The notes: a model not told the origin generated them from the sequence alone. A stretch of 21,669 bases of DNA from DATFQI01 sp035264365 (GCA_035264365.1 DATFQI010000279.1:1-21669), one strand, 5' to 3'. Positions 1 through 6,568 are shown, counted from the stretch's first letter. Program-made: numbers and translations.

Positions 1-374
1 CCGACTCGCGTTCCGTCGTCCGGGTCGGCCGCTTCGCGCTGCCGGTCGACGAGCTGCGGACCGACTACGTGATGCCGCAGGAGAACGGCAACCGCTCCGA
101 GGTCCGCTGGGCGCGGCTCACGGCCCCGGACGGCGCGAGGCTCGAGATCCGCGGCCGCCCGCACGTCGAGCTGACCGCCCGCCGCTGGACCAGCGAGGAC
201 CTCGACGCCGCCCGCCACGCCGCCGACCTGCGGCCGCGCGACCGCGTCTTCGTCAACGTCGACTTCGCCCAGCACGGCCTCGGCAGCGGCGCGTGCGGCC
301 CGGCGGTGCTGCCGCAGCACCGCCTCGAGGCGCGCCCCGCCGCGTTCGCGTTCGCCCTGCGCGCGCTCGCGTAG
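1..374 (+). CDS. lacZ: Beta-galactosidase (GH2, LacZ type), C-terminal fragment cut by the window edge
   Basis: The reading frame is open from base 3 to the TAG at 372-374, giving about 123 residues. It carries hallmarks of the LacZ C-terminal 'small chain' domain: a YVMPQENGNRSEVRW block near the start, then ARRWTSEDLDAARH, and finally a GLGSGACGP turn followed by LPQH. In GH2 beta-galactosidases this beta-sandwich domain closes the active site from the C-terminus. The GH2 catalytic residues lie upstream and are not visible here. The protein would hydrolyse beta-galactosides, probably in the cytoplasm, although a signal peptide cannot be excluded without the N-terminus. The TAG stop also forms the first three bases of the likely -10 box of the next gene. 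The family call is firm; the substrate is inferred from the family. Confidence 0.9.
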   Translation, partial: DSRSVVRVGRFALPVDELRTDYVMPQENGNRSEVRWARLTAPDGARLEIRGRPHVELTARRWTSEDLDAARHAADLRPRDRVFVNVDFAQHGLGSGACGPAVLPQHRLEARPAAFAFALRALA

Positions 375-377
375 CCT
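372..377 (+). promoter_or_regulatory. Putative -10 box (TAGCCT) of a leaderless promoter for the sulfurtransferase
   Basis: TAGCCT lies exactly 7 nt before the ATG at 385, the spacing expected if transcription begins at or next to the start codon. No Shine-Dalgarno sequence precedes that ATG. The TAG of the box is the stop codon of the upstream lacZ fragment. The same arrangement recurs before five other genes in the window. Prediction from sequence only. Confidence 0.55.
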
Positions 378-384
378 GGCGGGC

Positions 385-1197
385 ATGATCGCGCCTGTCG
401 TCGACGCCGCCTGGCTCGCCGCGCACCTCGATTCCGTCGTGCCCGCCGACGTGCGCTGGTACCTCGACGGGCGCCCCGGGCGCGCCGAGTACGACCGCGG
501 CCACCTGCCCGGCGCGGTCTTCGTGGAGCTCGACGACTGGCTCGCCGCCCCCGCGAGCCCGCAGGCGGGGCGGCACCCGCTCCCGGATCCCGAGGTGTTC
601 TCGCGCGGGATGGCGGAGCTGGGCATCGGCGACGGGGACACCGTCGTCGCCTACGACGACCAGGGCGGGGCGGTGGCGGCGCGGCTCGTCTGGATGCTGC
701 GCGTCACTGGACGCGACGCCGCGCTGCTCGACGGCGGCATCGGCGCCTGGGAGGGCCCGCTGGAGACCGAGCCGTCGCAGCGGCCGCCGGCGGCCTTCAG
801 CGTGCGACCCTGGCCGGAGTCGGCGCTCGCGGACGCCGGCGCCGCGGCCGATCCCGCCAACGCGGTGATCGACGCGCGCCCGCACGAGCGCTTCCTCGGC
901 GAGCGGCCCGACCCCGTCGACCCCCGGCCCGGCCACGTCCCCGGCGCCCGCAGCCTCCCGGCGCGCGAGCACGTCGGCCCGGACGGCCGCCTGCTCGGCC
1001 GCGACGAGCTGCGCCGCCGCTTCGCCGCCGCCGGCGTCGACGGCACCAGGCCCGTCGTGTCCTACTGCGGCTCGGGCGTCACGGCGTGCCACAACCTCGT
1101 CTTACTCGAGCACCTCGGGCTCGGTGGCGGTCGCTTGTACGCCGGGTCGTGGTCGCAGTGGAGCCACTCCTCGCGCCCGGCCGAGACGGGCCCGTAG
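385..1197 (+). CDS. sseA: Two-domain rhodanese-like sulfurtransferase (thiosulfate or 3-mercaptopyruvate sulfurtransferase)
   Basis: This 270-residue protein has two tandem rhodanese domains, about residues 1-130 and 140-265. The N-terminal domain has the structural motifs (GRAEYDRGHLPGA near residue 31) but an Asp-rich AYDDQGG where a catalytic Cys would sit, so it is the inactive domain. The C-terminal domain carries the active-site loop CGSGVTAC at 228-235, with Cys228 as the persulfide-forming residue. A CGSGVTA-type loop is typical of 3-mercaptopyruvate sulfurtransferases, whereas thiosulfate-specific rhodaneses usually have a more basic loop, so mercaptopyruvate is the likelier donor. 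The protein is expected in the cytoplasm, in sulfur transfer or cyanide detoxification. ATG 385 is chosen because of the -10-like TAGCCT 7 nt upstream and because the homologous N-terminus (DAAWLAAHL) follows directly. Neighbouring genes give no pathway hint. Confidence 0.9.
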   Translation: MIAPVVDAAWLAAHLDSVVPADVRWYLDGRPGRAEYDRGHLPGAVFVELDDWLAAPASPQAGRHPLPDPEVFSRGMAELGIGDGDTVVAYDDQGGAVAARLVWMLRVTGRDAALLDGGIGAWEGPLETEPSQRPPAAFSVRPWPESALADAGAAADPANAVIDARPHERFLGERPDPVDPRPGHVPGARSLPAREHVGPDGRLLGRDELRRRFAAAGVDGTRPVVSYCGSGVTACHNLVLLEHLGLGGGRLYAGSWSQWSHSSRPAETGP

Positions 1198-1207
1198 CGT
1201 CTGGTTC

Positions 1208-1258
1208 CATCGACGGGTCGATTGTTCACGCCTGGCATGAGTTATCGACCCGTCGATG
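1208..1258. repeat. Palindromic repeat element, copy 1 (15-bp perfect inverted repeat)
   Basis: The arms 1208-1222 (CATCGACGGGTCGAT) and 1244-1258 are perfect reverse complements around a 21-base centre, with the dyad axis at 1233. Each arm is itself a palindrome, ATCGAC-GG-GTCGAT. The centre continues the symmetry imperfectly as TCA-c-GCC-t-GGC-a-TGA. Positions 1211-1267 match 6626-6682 at 54 of 57 bases, and the central 21 bases are identical. It lies 10 bp after the sulfurtransferase stop and could act as a terminator. The shared sequence, however, suggests a dispersed repeat or a binding site for a specific protein. Confidence 0.9.
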
Positions 1259-1337
1259 CGAAGCAGGCGGCGCGGGCGGCTCCCTCGCCACCCTACCCAG
1301 TCGCCGTTGACGTTCGCCGGCGTGAGAAGGTGCGCCG

Positions 1338-2723
1338 ATGCCGCTGTCCGCCTCGCAACTCGTCGCGGCATTCCGCGCCAGGGACCTCTCGCCCGTCGAG
1401 GCGACCGAGGAGACGCTCGCGACCATCGAGCAGCGCGACGGCGAGCTCAACGCGTTCTGCCTCGTCGACGAGGAGTCCGCGCTGGCGGACGCGCGTGCGT
1501 CGGAGGCCCGCTGGGTCCGCGGGGAGCCGGCCGGCCCGCTCGACGGCGTGCCCGTGGGCGTTAAGGACCTGCTGGTCACGAAGGGCTGGCCGACGCTGCG
1601 CGGCTCGACCGCGATCGACCCGGCCGGGCCGTGGGAGGACGACGCGCCGGTCGTGGCGTCGCTGCGCCGCTCCGGCGCCGTGCTCCCGGGCAAGACGACG
1701 ACGCCGGAGCTCGGCTGGAAGGGCGTCACCGACAGCGCGCTGACCGGCATCACCCGCAACCCGTGGGACCCCCGGATGACGCCCGGCGGCTCCAGCGGCG
1801 GCAGCTCGGCGGCGCTCGCCGCGGGCATGGTGCCGCTCGCGCTCGGCACCGACGGCGGCGGCTCGATCCGGATCCCGTGCGCGTTCTGCGGGCTGCCGGG
1901 CCTCAAGCCCACGTTCGGCCGCGTGCCGGCATGGCCGGCGAGCCCGTTCGGCCCGGTCTCGCACGTCGGCCCGATGGCGCGCACGGTCGCGGACCTGGCG
2001 CTGATGCTCGACGTGATCGCGCAGCCCGACGCCCGCGACTGGCAGCAGCTCCCGCGGGCCGCGGGCTCGTTCGGTGCTGGGCTCGAGGACGGCGTCGCCG
2101 GCCTGCGGATCGCGTTCAGCCCCGAGCTCGGGTTCGCCGCCGTCGATCCCGAGATCGCGGGCCTGGTCGCGCAGGCGGCGTCCGCGTTCGGGGCGCTCGG
2201 CGCGCACGTGGAGCTGGTGGACCCCGGCTTCGCCGACCCCCGCGGCACCTTCGACGTCCTCTGGTCCACGGGCGCGGCGCGCGCGATCGCGCTGCTCCCG
2301 CGCACCGACGGGATCGACCCGGGCCTGGCGGCGATCGCCGAGCAGGGCCGCACCTACAGCGGCGTCGACTACCTGACGGCCTGCGGAGAGCGCGACGCTC
2401 TCGCGATCGCGATGAGCCGCTTCCACGAGGACTGGGACCTGCTGCTGACGCCCGCGATGCCGATCGCCGCCTTCGAGGCCGGCCGCGAGGTGCCGGACGG
2501 CAGCGCCGACCCGCGCTGGCCGGGCTGGACCCCGTTCACCTATCCGTTCAACCTCACGCAGCAGCCGGCGGCGACCGTGCCCTGCGGGTTCACGTCCGGC
2601 GGGCTGCCGGCCGGGCTGCAGCTCGTCGGGCCGCGCCACTCGGACGCCTTGGTGCTGCGCGCAGCGAGGGCGTACGAGAAGGCGCACCCGCAGAATACGG
2701 TTGCCCGTACCGATACCTCCTAG
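1338..2723 (+). CDS. Amidase signature family amidohydrolase
   Basis: This 461-residue protein has the full amidase-signature core. The catalytic Lys is expected at K76 in GVPVGVKDLL. The Gly/Ser stretch at about 148-160 (TPGGSSGGSSAAL) supplies the cis-Ser, probably S152. The nucleophile is expected at S176 in GTDGGGSIRIP. Length and triad spacing fit family members such as GatA and bacterial amidases. It would hydrolyse a carboxamide to acid and ammonia in the cytoplasm; no signal peptide is seen. It is not flanked by gatB or gatC, so a stand-alone amidase is likelier than the tRNA amidotransferase subunit. ATG 1338 is supported by the purine-rich GAGAAGG at 1324-1330, 7 nt upstream. The 140 bp upstream hold palindromic repeat copy 1. 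Its stop codon lies inside the CsoR-like palindrome of the next gene. The substrate cannot be told from sequence. Confidence 0.93.
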   Translation: MPLSASQLVAAFRARDLSPVEATEETLATIEQRDGELNAFCLVDEESALADARASEARWVRGEPAGPLDGVPVGVKDLLVTKGWPTLRGSTAIDPAGPWEDDAPVVASLRRSGAVLPGKTTTPELGWKGVTDSALTGITRNPWDPRMTPGGSSGGSSAALAAGMVPLALGTDGGGSIRIPCAFCGLPGLKPTFGRVPAWPASPFGPVSHVGPMARTVADLALMLDVIAQPDARDWQQLPRAAGSFGAGLEDGVAGLRIAFSPELGFAAVDPEIAGLVAQAASAFGALGAHVELVDPGFADPRGTFDVLWSTGAARAIALLPRTDGIDPGLAAIAEQGRTYSGVDYLTACGERDALAIAMSRFHEDWDLLLTPAMPIAAFEAGREVPDGSADPRWPGWTPFTYPFNLTQQPAATVPCGFTSGGLPAGLQLVGPRHSDALVLRAARAYEKAHPQNTVARTDTS

Positions 2724-2729
2724 GGGTAT
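2713..2729. promoter_or_regulatory. CsoR-like operator (pseudo-palindrome ATACCTCCTAGGGGTAT)
   Basis: The 17-bp site has ATACC and GGTAT arms around a C/G-tract centre, with two mismatched pairs (2718/2724 and 2720/2722). Known CsoR/RcnR-family operators are short G/C-tract pseudo-palindromes flanked by ATA and TAT, so the resemblance is close. It overlaps the amidase stop codon and lies directly upstream of the likely -10 box of a Met/His-rich membrane protein. Metal-responsive control is an inference; no csoR gene is in the window. Confidence 0.5.
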
Positions 2730-2733
2730 TGAA

Positions 2734-2739
2734 TAGCCT
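2734..2739 (+). promoter_or_regulatory. Putative -10 box (TAGCCT) of a leaderless promoter for the small membrane protein
   Basis: TAGCCT sits exactly 7 nt before ATG 2747, and no ribosome binding site precedes that ATG. It is the same hexamer and spacing as before the sulfurtransferase and the GntR gene. The CsoR-like palindrome ends 4 bp upstream, where a bound repressor would block RNA polymerase. Confidence 0.5.
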
Positions 2740-2746
2740 GCGGCGC

Positions 2747-3145
2747 ATGTTGCAGACGCCCACCGCCCACTTCATCCGCCACTACCTCGAGATGGTCATC
2801 GCGATGCTGCTCGGGATGGCCGTTCTCGGGATCCCCGGGTTCATCGCGCTCGAGGCCGCCGGGGTCGACACCGACGCCGCCGGCGTGCTCCTGTGGGGCA
2901 TGGCCCTCTCGATGACCGTGCCGATGGTCGCCTGGATGCGCCACCGCGGTCACGGCTGGCTCCCCTGCTGGGAGATGGCCGCCGCGATGATCGTCCCCAC
3001 GATCGGCGCGCTGGCGCTGCTGGAGGCCGGAGCGCTCGGCGACGCGCACGCCGCGATGGGGGTCCAGCACGTCGTCATGTTCCCCGCGATGCTCGGCGTG
3101 ATGCTGCTGCGCCGCGACGAGTACACCGCCCACGAGCCGGCCTGA
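2747..3145 (+). CDS. Small Met/His-rich integral membrane protein, possibly metal-related
   Basis: The 132-residue product has about four hydrophobic segments, near residues 14-38, 44-62, 72-95 and 103-122. It is unusually rich in Met (14 residues, several spaced every four along a helix near residues 16-24), and His is scattered (H8, H12, the RHRGH loop, and others) with a single Cys in the WLPCWEM segment. I do not recognise the family with certainty. Met and His in membrane helices are a common way to bind Cu(I), and the gene has a CsoR-like operator upstream, so a role in copper handling is a reasonable inference but unproven. ATG 2747 is chosen because the frame upstream of it runs antisense-like through the amidase, and because TAGCCT lies 7 nt before it. 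The stop overlaps a 9-bp hairpin. It converges on the beta-glucosidase gene. Confidence 0.75.
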   Translation: MLQTPTAHFIRHYLEMVIAMLLGMAVLGIPGFIALEAAGVDTDAAGVLLWGMALSMTVPMVAWMRHRGHGWLPCWEMAAAMIVPTIGALALLEAGALGDAHAAMGVQHVVMFPAMLGVMLLRRDEYTAHEPA

Positions 3146-3154
3146 GCCGGCTCG
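3133..3154. terminator. Hairpin between convergent genes, probable bidirectional terminator
   Basis: A perfect 9-bp stem (CGAGCCGGC at 3133-3141 with its complement at 3146-3154) closes a 4-nt loop, CTGA. It overlaps the stop of the small membrane protein and lies 18 bp past the 3' end of the convergent beta-glucosidase gene. There is no T tract, as is usual in such GC-rich genomes. Confidence 0.6.
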
Positions 3155-3171
3155 CGGGCGGCACTCTCCGG

Positions 3172-5466
3172 TCAGCCGCCGGTGACGGTGAACGACTGCC
3201 GCATCGTCGCCTTCGAGCTGTTGCCCGCGTAGAGATCGATGCGGCCTGGCTCGACGACGAACCTGCCCGAGTTGTCGTAGAAGCCGAAGTCGCTGCGGTC
3301 GATCTTGAACGTGACCGTCCGCTGCTCGCCCGGGGAGAGCGTCACGCGCTCGAACCCGCGCAGCCGGCGCACCGGCTGCGAGATGCTCGCCACCGGGTCG
3401 TTGAGGTAGAGCTGCACCACCTCGTCCCCGGCGGGTCCGGCGACGTTGCGCACGTCGACGCTCGCGTTCAGCGATCCCCGCGACGAGACGCTCGTGCGCG
3501 ACAGCCGGAGGTTGGTGACCTCGAACTGGCTGTAGCTGAGGCCGTAGCCGAACACGTACTGCGGATCGCAGCTCTTGATGTCGCGGTGGCGCGAGACGTA
3601 CTTCTGCGTCACGTCACACGGACGGCCGGTCGGCTCGTGGTTGTAGTAGATCGGCACCTGGCCGACGCGGCGCGGGAAGGACACGGGCAGCTTGCCGCCC
3701 GGGTTGACCTTGCCGAACACCACGTCGGCGACCGAGTTGCCGGCCTGCACGCCCGGGAACCACGCCTCGAGGATCGCGGGCGCGACCCCGACCACGCCGT
3801 CGAGCGTGAGCGGGCGGCCGTTGAAGAGCACCACGACGAACGGCTTGCCCGTGCTCTTGATCGCCTCGATCAGCTGCTCCTGGTTGCCCGGCAGGTCGAG
3901 CACGCTGCGCGCAGCGGCCTCGCCGCTGTGCGCCCGCGTCTCCCCGACGGCGACCACGACCTGGTCCGCCGCGCCGGCAACGGCCTTCGCCTCGGTGAAG
4001 TCGGTGGTCGGGCAGTCCTCCGACTCGTCGTACTGCGGCGGCTCGTTGCCGGGCAGCTTGCAGCCCTCGGCGTAGGTGGCGCCCGGGCTCTGCGCCCGGA
4101 TGCCGTCGAGCACCGTCACCTTCTTGGAGTCGTCGCCGCGGCCCCACCACGGGCCGACCATGTCCTTGGCGTTGTCGGCGAGCGGGCCGATGACGGCCGT
4201 CTTCTTGCTCGGGTCCAGCGGGAGTACCTTGCCGTCGTTCTCGAGCAGGACCATCGAGCGCCCGCCGGCCTTGCGTGCCGCCGCGAGGGCCTCCGGCTGC
4301 TCCTGCGCCGCCTCGGCCTTGGCCACGTCGACGTAGGGGTTCTCGAACAGGCCCGCGCGGAACTTGACCCGCAGGATCCGCCGCACCGCGTCATCCAGGC
4401 GCGCCATCGAGATCTTGCGCTGGGCCAGGAGCTGCTTGCCGTTGTCGCGGATGAACGTCGAGACCATCTCGGAGTCCGTGCCGGCGTTCAGCGCCTGGGC
4501 GCCCGCGTCGGCCGGGGAAGCGGCCGTGCCGTGGTTGAGCAGCTCGGCGACGGCCGTGTAGTCGCTCTCGATGAAGCCGTCGAAGCGCCACTCCTTCTTG
4601 AGGATGTCGGTCTCGAGGCGCTTGTTCGCGCAGCCTGGCACGCCGTTGATGGCGTTGAACGAGCACATCGCGGTGTCCGCGCCGGCGTCGACGGCGGCCT
4701 TGAACGGCGGCAGGTAGAGGTTTCTCAGCCGCTGCTCGGACATGTCGGTCGTGTTGTAGTCGCGCCCGGCCTCCGGCTGGCCGTAGGCCGCGTAGTGCTT
4801 GACGCTCGTGACGACCTTGTCGCTCGCGGAGTAGTCGCGGCCCTGCGCGCCCTTGACGCGCGCGGCGGCCATCACGGAGTTCGGGTACGGGTCCTCGCCG
4901 GCGGCCTCCGAGATGCGGCCCCAGCGCGGCTCGTGCGAGACGTCGACCATCGGGCTGTAGATCTGCTTGAGCCCGACCGCGGCCGACTCGCGCGCGCCGA
5001 TCTTGTGGTCCTCGGAGGCCACGTCCGGATCGAACGAGCTGCCGGTGGCCAGCGGGATCGGGAAGATCGTGCGGAAGCCGTGGATCGTGTCGTAGGCGAA
5101 CAGGATCGGGATCCCGAGCCGCGACTGCTCCACCGCGACCTTCTGGAAGTGGTTGATCTTGACCGGGTCGACGAGGCTGAACACGCCGCCCACGCCGGCC
5201 TTGGCCTCGCGGTCGCCGCGGGCGCCGCCCTCCTCGTTCATCTGCCCGTCGGAGAGGAGCTGCACCTGCTGGAGCTTCTCCTCGGTGGTCATCTTCCTGA
5301 GCAGCGCGTCCACGCGCTTCTCGACGTTCTTGCTGGCGGCCGGCCTGGCCGGCTCGAGTGCCGCCTCGTCCTTCGGACCGCCGGCGGCGTACACGCCTCC
5401 GGCGACGGCTGCGGACGTCGCCACCGCGGCGATGGCCGTGGCGAACCTACCCCTGCGCAAATTCAT
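3172..5466 (-). CDS. bglX: Secreted beta-glucosidase, glycoside hydrolase family 3 (BglX-like)
   Basis: The 764-residue protein begins with a signal peptide: basic MNLRRGR, a hydrophobic stretch to about residue 28, then a polar linker. The GH3 N-terminal barrel spans about 50-370. The motif SVKHYAAYG is at 221-229, and the catalytic nucleophile is expected at D302 in GFIESDY. The GH3 C-terminal alpha/beta domain follows; a SGE motif before LDLPGNQ is the likely site of the acid/base Glu. A fibronectin-III-like domain ends the protein (EVVQLYLNDP, then RRLRGFERVTL). Length and domain order match E. coli BglX. It would release glucose from beta-linked oligosaccharides outside the membrane. The purine-rich AAGGGGAGG precedes the ATG closely. 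It fits a carbohydrate theme with the lacZ fragment and the sugar-binding lipoprotein. The exact linkage specificity is unknown. Confidence 0.95.
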   Translation of the reverse strand: MNLRRGRFATAIAAVATSAAVAGGVYAAGGPKDEAALEPARPAASKNVEKRVDALLRKMTTEEKLQQVQLLSDGQMNEEGGARGDREAKAGVGGVFSLVDPVKINHFQKVAVEQSRLGIPILFAYDTIHGFRTIFPIPLATGSSFDPDVASEDHKIGARESAAVGLKQIYSPMVDVSHEPRWGRISEAAGEDPYPNSVMAAARVKGAQGRDYSASDKVVTSVKHYAAYGQPEAGRDYNTTDMSEQRLRNLYLPPFKAAVDAGADTAMCSFNAINGVPGCANKRLETDILKKEWRFDGFIESDYTAVAELLNHGTAASPADAGAQALNAGTDSEMVSTFIRDNGKQLLAQRKISMARLDDAVRRILRVKFRAGLFENPYVDVAKAEAAQEQPEALAAARKAGGRSMVLLENDGKVLPLDPSKKTAVIGPLADNAKDMVGPWWGRGDDSKKVTVLDGIRAQSPGATYAEGCKLPGNEPPQYDESEDCPTTDFTEAKAVAGAADQVVVAVGETRAHSGEAAARSVLDLPGNQEQLIEAIKSTGKPFVVVLFNGRPLTLDGVVGVAPAILEAWFPGVQAGNSVADVVFGKVNPGGKLPVSFPRRVGQVPIYYNHEPTGRPCDVTQKYVSRHRDIKSCDPQYVFGYGLSYSQFEVTNLRLSRTSVSSRGSLNASVDVRNVAGPAGDEVVQLYLNDPVASISQPVRRLRGFERVTLSPGEQRTVTFKIDRSDFGFYDNSGRFVVEPGRIDLYAGNSSKATMRQSFTVTGG

Positions 5467-5486
5467 ACGCCTCCCCTTCCAGAGGT

Positions 5487-5514
5487 GAGCGCGGGCCCCT
5501 TACCCGAGCGCGGG
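5487..5514. repeat. 9-bp direct repeat in the bglX leader
   Basis: GAGCGCGGG occurs at 5487-5495 and again at 5506-5514, 19 bp apart centre to centre (about two helical turns). Both copies lie between the bglX start and the possible -10 box. The phasing would suit a regulator binding one face of the DNA, but short GC-rich repeats also arise by chance here. Confidence 0.4.
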
Positions 5515-5517
5515 GGG

Positions 5518-5523
5518 AACCTA
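5518..5523 (-). promoter_or_regulatory. Possible -10 box (TAGGTT on the minus strand) for bglX
   Basis: TAGGTT on the minus strand lies about 50 nt upstream of the bglX ATG. It would give a leader of roughly 45 nt containing the 9-bp direct repeat and the ribosome binding site. It is the only TANNNT hexamer I found in the gap between bglX and the upstream small gene. No clear -35 box was identified. Confidence 0.3.
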
Positions 5524-5578
5524 CCCCGCCTCACGCCCGCCGACACCGCAGGTGCCGGGGGCGCGGGGAGGTGGCGGG

Positions 5579-5728
5579 TCAGCGCTCGCTGACGTCGAGC
5601 CCCGGCGAGGTGCAGCGGGGGTCGTGGCACGGGTAGGGGCCGTGCGCGCCGCCGTGGAAGTGCACGCCGTCCGGCGTCCACTCGGCGGTCAGGGAGCGAG
5701 TCAGCTTGGAGAGGAAACGGCGAGCCAT
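5579..5728 (-). CDS. 49-residue His/Cys-rich small protein of unknown function
   Basis: The predicted product has a basic N-terminal helix (MARRFLSKLTRSL) followed by a compact His/Cys segment with H23, H25, H29, C34, H35 and C39. That pattern could bind a metal ion, though no known motif was recognised. The start is well supported: AAAGGAG lies 8 nt before ATG 5728, the clearest Shine-Dalgarno in the window. The frame extends further upstream but without homology or a start signal. It lies 112 bp upstream of bglX on the same strand and is divergent from the GntR gene, with the GntR-type palindrome in the shared upstream region. It may therefore be a target of that regulator. The strong ribosome binding site is the main reason to believe it is real. 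Confidence 0.65.
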   Translation of the reverse strand: MARRFLSKLTRSLTAEWTPDGVHFHGGAHGPYPCHDPRCTSPGLDVSER

Positions 5729-5828
5729 CTCGGGGTCTCCTTTCGGTCGGTCGTGGTCGGGTCCGGCAGTGAAGGGGAACCGGCGGCGAGACCGTGAGGA
5801 CCCGCCGCCGGTAGGGGAGGAGAGAGGG

Positions 5829-5851
5829 CTTGCATCCAACTTGCATACAAG
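5829..5851. promoter_or_regulatory. Probable GntR (FCD-type) operator, two half-conserved palindromes in tandem
   Basis: CTTGCATACAAG at 5840-5851 is a near-perfect 12-bp palindrome (5 of 6 pairs) and is close to the TTGTATACAA-type sites reported for FCD-domain GntR regulators. A degenerate second copy, CTTGCATCCAAC, abuts it at 5829-5840, making an 11-bp tandem repeat. The site lies 9 bp upstream of the -10 box of the GntR gene, so autoregulation is likely. Control of the divergent 49-residue protein gene is also possible. Confidence 0.6.
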
Positions 5852-5859
5852 CCGTGCAC

Positions 5860-5865
5860 TAGCCT
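5860..5865 (+). promoter_or_regulatory. Putative -10 box (TAGCCT) of a leaderless promoter for the GntR gene
   Basis: TAGCCT is followed by exactly 7 nt and then the GTG at 5873. The same hexamer and spacing occur before two other genes in the window. It supports GTG 5873 as start, since no Shine-Dalgarno sequence is present. Confidence 0.55.
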
Positions 5866-5872
5866 ACCAGCC

Positions 5873-6556
5873 GTGTCACCGGCACCCCCGACGGGCGAGC
5901 ACGAGCTGCTCCCGCGCGGCCGCTCGGCCGCCCAGCTCGCCTACGACTACGTGAAGGCCCGCCTGCTCGACGGCCGCTTCGCGGGCGGCACGCTGCTGAG
6001 CGAGAACGAGATCGCCCAGCGCCTCGACGTTTCTCGCACCCCGGTGCGGCAGGCGTTCGTCCAGCTCGAGGCCGAGGGACTGCTCGAGCTCTACCCGCGC
6101 CGCGGCGCGCTCGTCGTCCCGATCTCTCCTTCCGAGGCCGAGGACGTCTTCGAGGCGCGGATGCTGATCGAGCAGCACGCGGCCCGGCGCGCCGCCACGG
6201 GCGGCGGCGGCGCCCTCGCGTCGCTCGCGGCCGCGCTGCGCGACCACATCGCCGACCAGGAGGACGCGCTGGCCGAGGGCGGCGCCGGCTTCGCCTGGTC
6301 GGACCGCGCCTTCCACCGCGCGATCGTCGAGGCCGGCGGCAACCGCCTCCTGACCCGCCAGTACGACGGACTGCGCGACCGCCACCAGCGGATCGCGGCC
6401 GTCACGATCGCCCGCGACCCCTCGCGCATCGAGCGCTTCGTCGCCGAGCACCGCGAGATCGCCGCGGCCTTCAAGGCCGGCGACGAGGAACTCGCCGCTT
6501 CGTTGCTCGGGGCGCACCTGCAGGGCGCGCACGAGCTCTCGCGCCGTCCGCGCTGA
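5873..6556 (+). CDS. GntR-family transcriptional regulator with FCD ligand-binding domain
   Basis: The 227-residue protein has an N-terminal winged helix (about 18-85) with the classic GntR pattern LSENEIAQRLDVSRTPVRQA and the wing segment YPRRGALVVP. The all-helical FCD domain (about 88-220) carries the metal-site residues usual for the family: D144 and H148 in SDRAFH, H193 in EHREI, and H215. Such regulators usually sense carboxylic acids such as keto acids, sugar acids or amino acids, and repress neighbouring genes. Candidate targets are itself, through the palindrome at 5840-5851, and the divergent small gene. The convergent aldolase/aminotransferase pair would suit a keto-acid ligand, but no matching site was found at its promoter. 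The start follows the leaderless -10 pattern. The 3' flank contains palindromic repeat copy 2. Confidence 0.93.
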   Translation: MSPAPPTGEHELLPRGRSAAQLAYDYVKARLLDGRFAGGTLLSENEIAQRLDVSRTPVRQAFVQLEAEGLLELYPRRGALVVPISPSEAEDVFEARMLIEQHAARRAATGGGGALASLAAALRDHIADQEDALAEGGAGFAWSDRAFHRAIVEAGGNRLLTRQYDGLRDRHQRIAAVTIARDPSRIERFVAEHREIAAAFKAGDEELAASLLGAHLQGAHELSRRPR

Positions 6557-6568
6557 CGGCGACGCCAC

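Noticed and set aside
370..390. Partial resemblance of TAGCCTGGCGGGCATGATC to the centre of the palindromic repeat
   Set aside because: Only short scattered matches and no inverted arms; explained by the -10 box and start codon.
1307..1335. TTGACG as a -35 box for the amidase
   Set aside because: No -10-like hexamer lies 16-19 bp downstream. The TTGACG is part of a 13-mer shared with the end of repeat copy 2.
1631..2746. Open + strand frame running through the amidase into the small membrane protein
   Set aside because: Out of frame with the amidase and rich in Arg/Gly/Ala. The real gene begins at 2747, where a -10 box and membrane helices appear.
2893..5592. A 899-codon open frame on the + strand
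   Set aside because: It lies antisense over the well-supported bglX gene, and its protein is low-complexity (Arg/Leu/Val/Asp-rich) with no motifs. Long antisense frames are normal in very GC-rich DNA.
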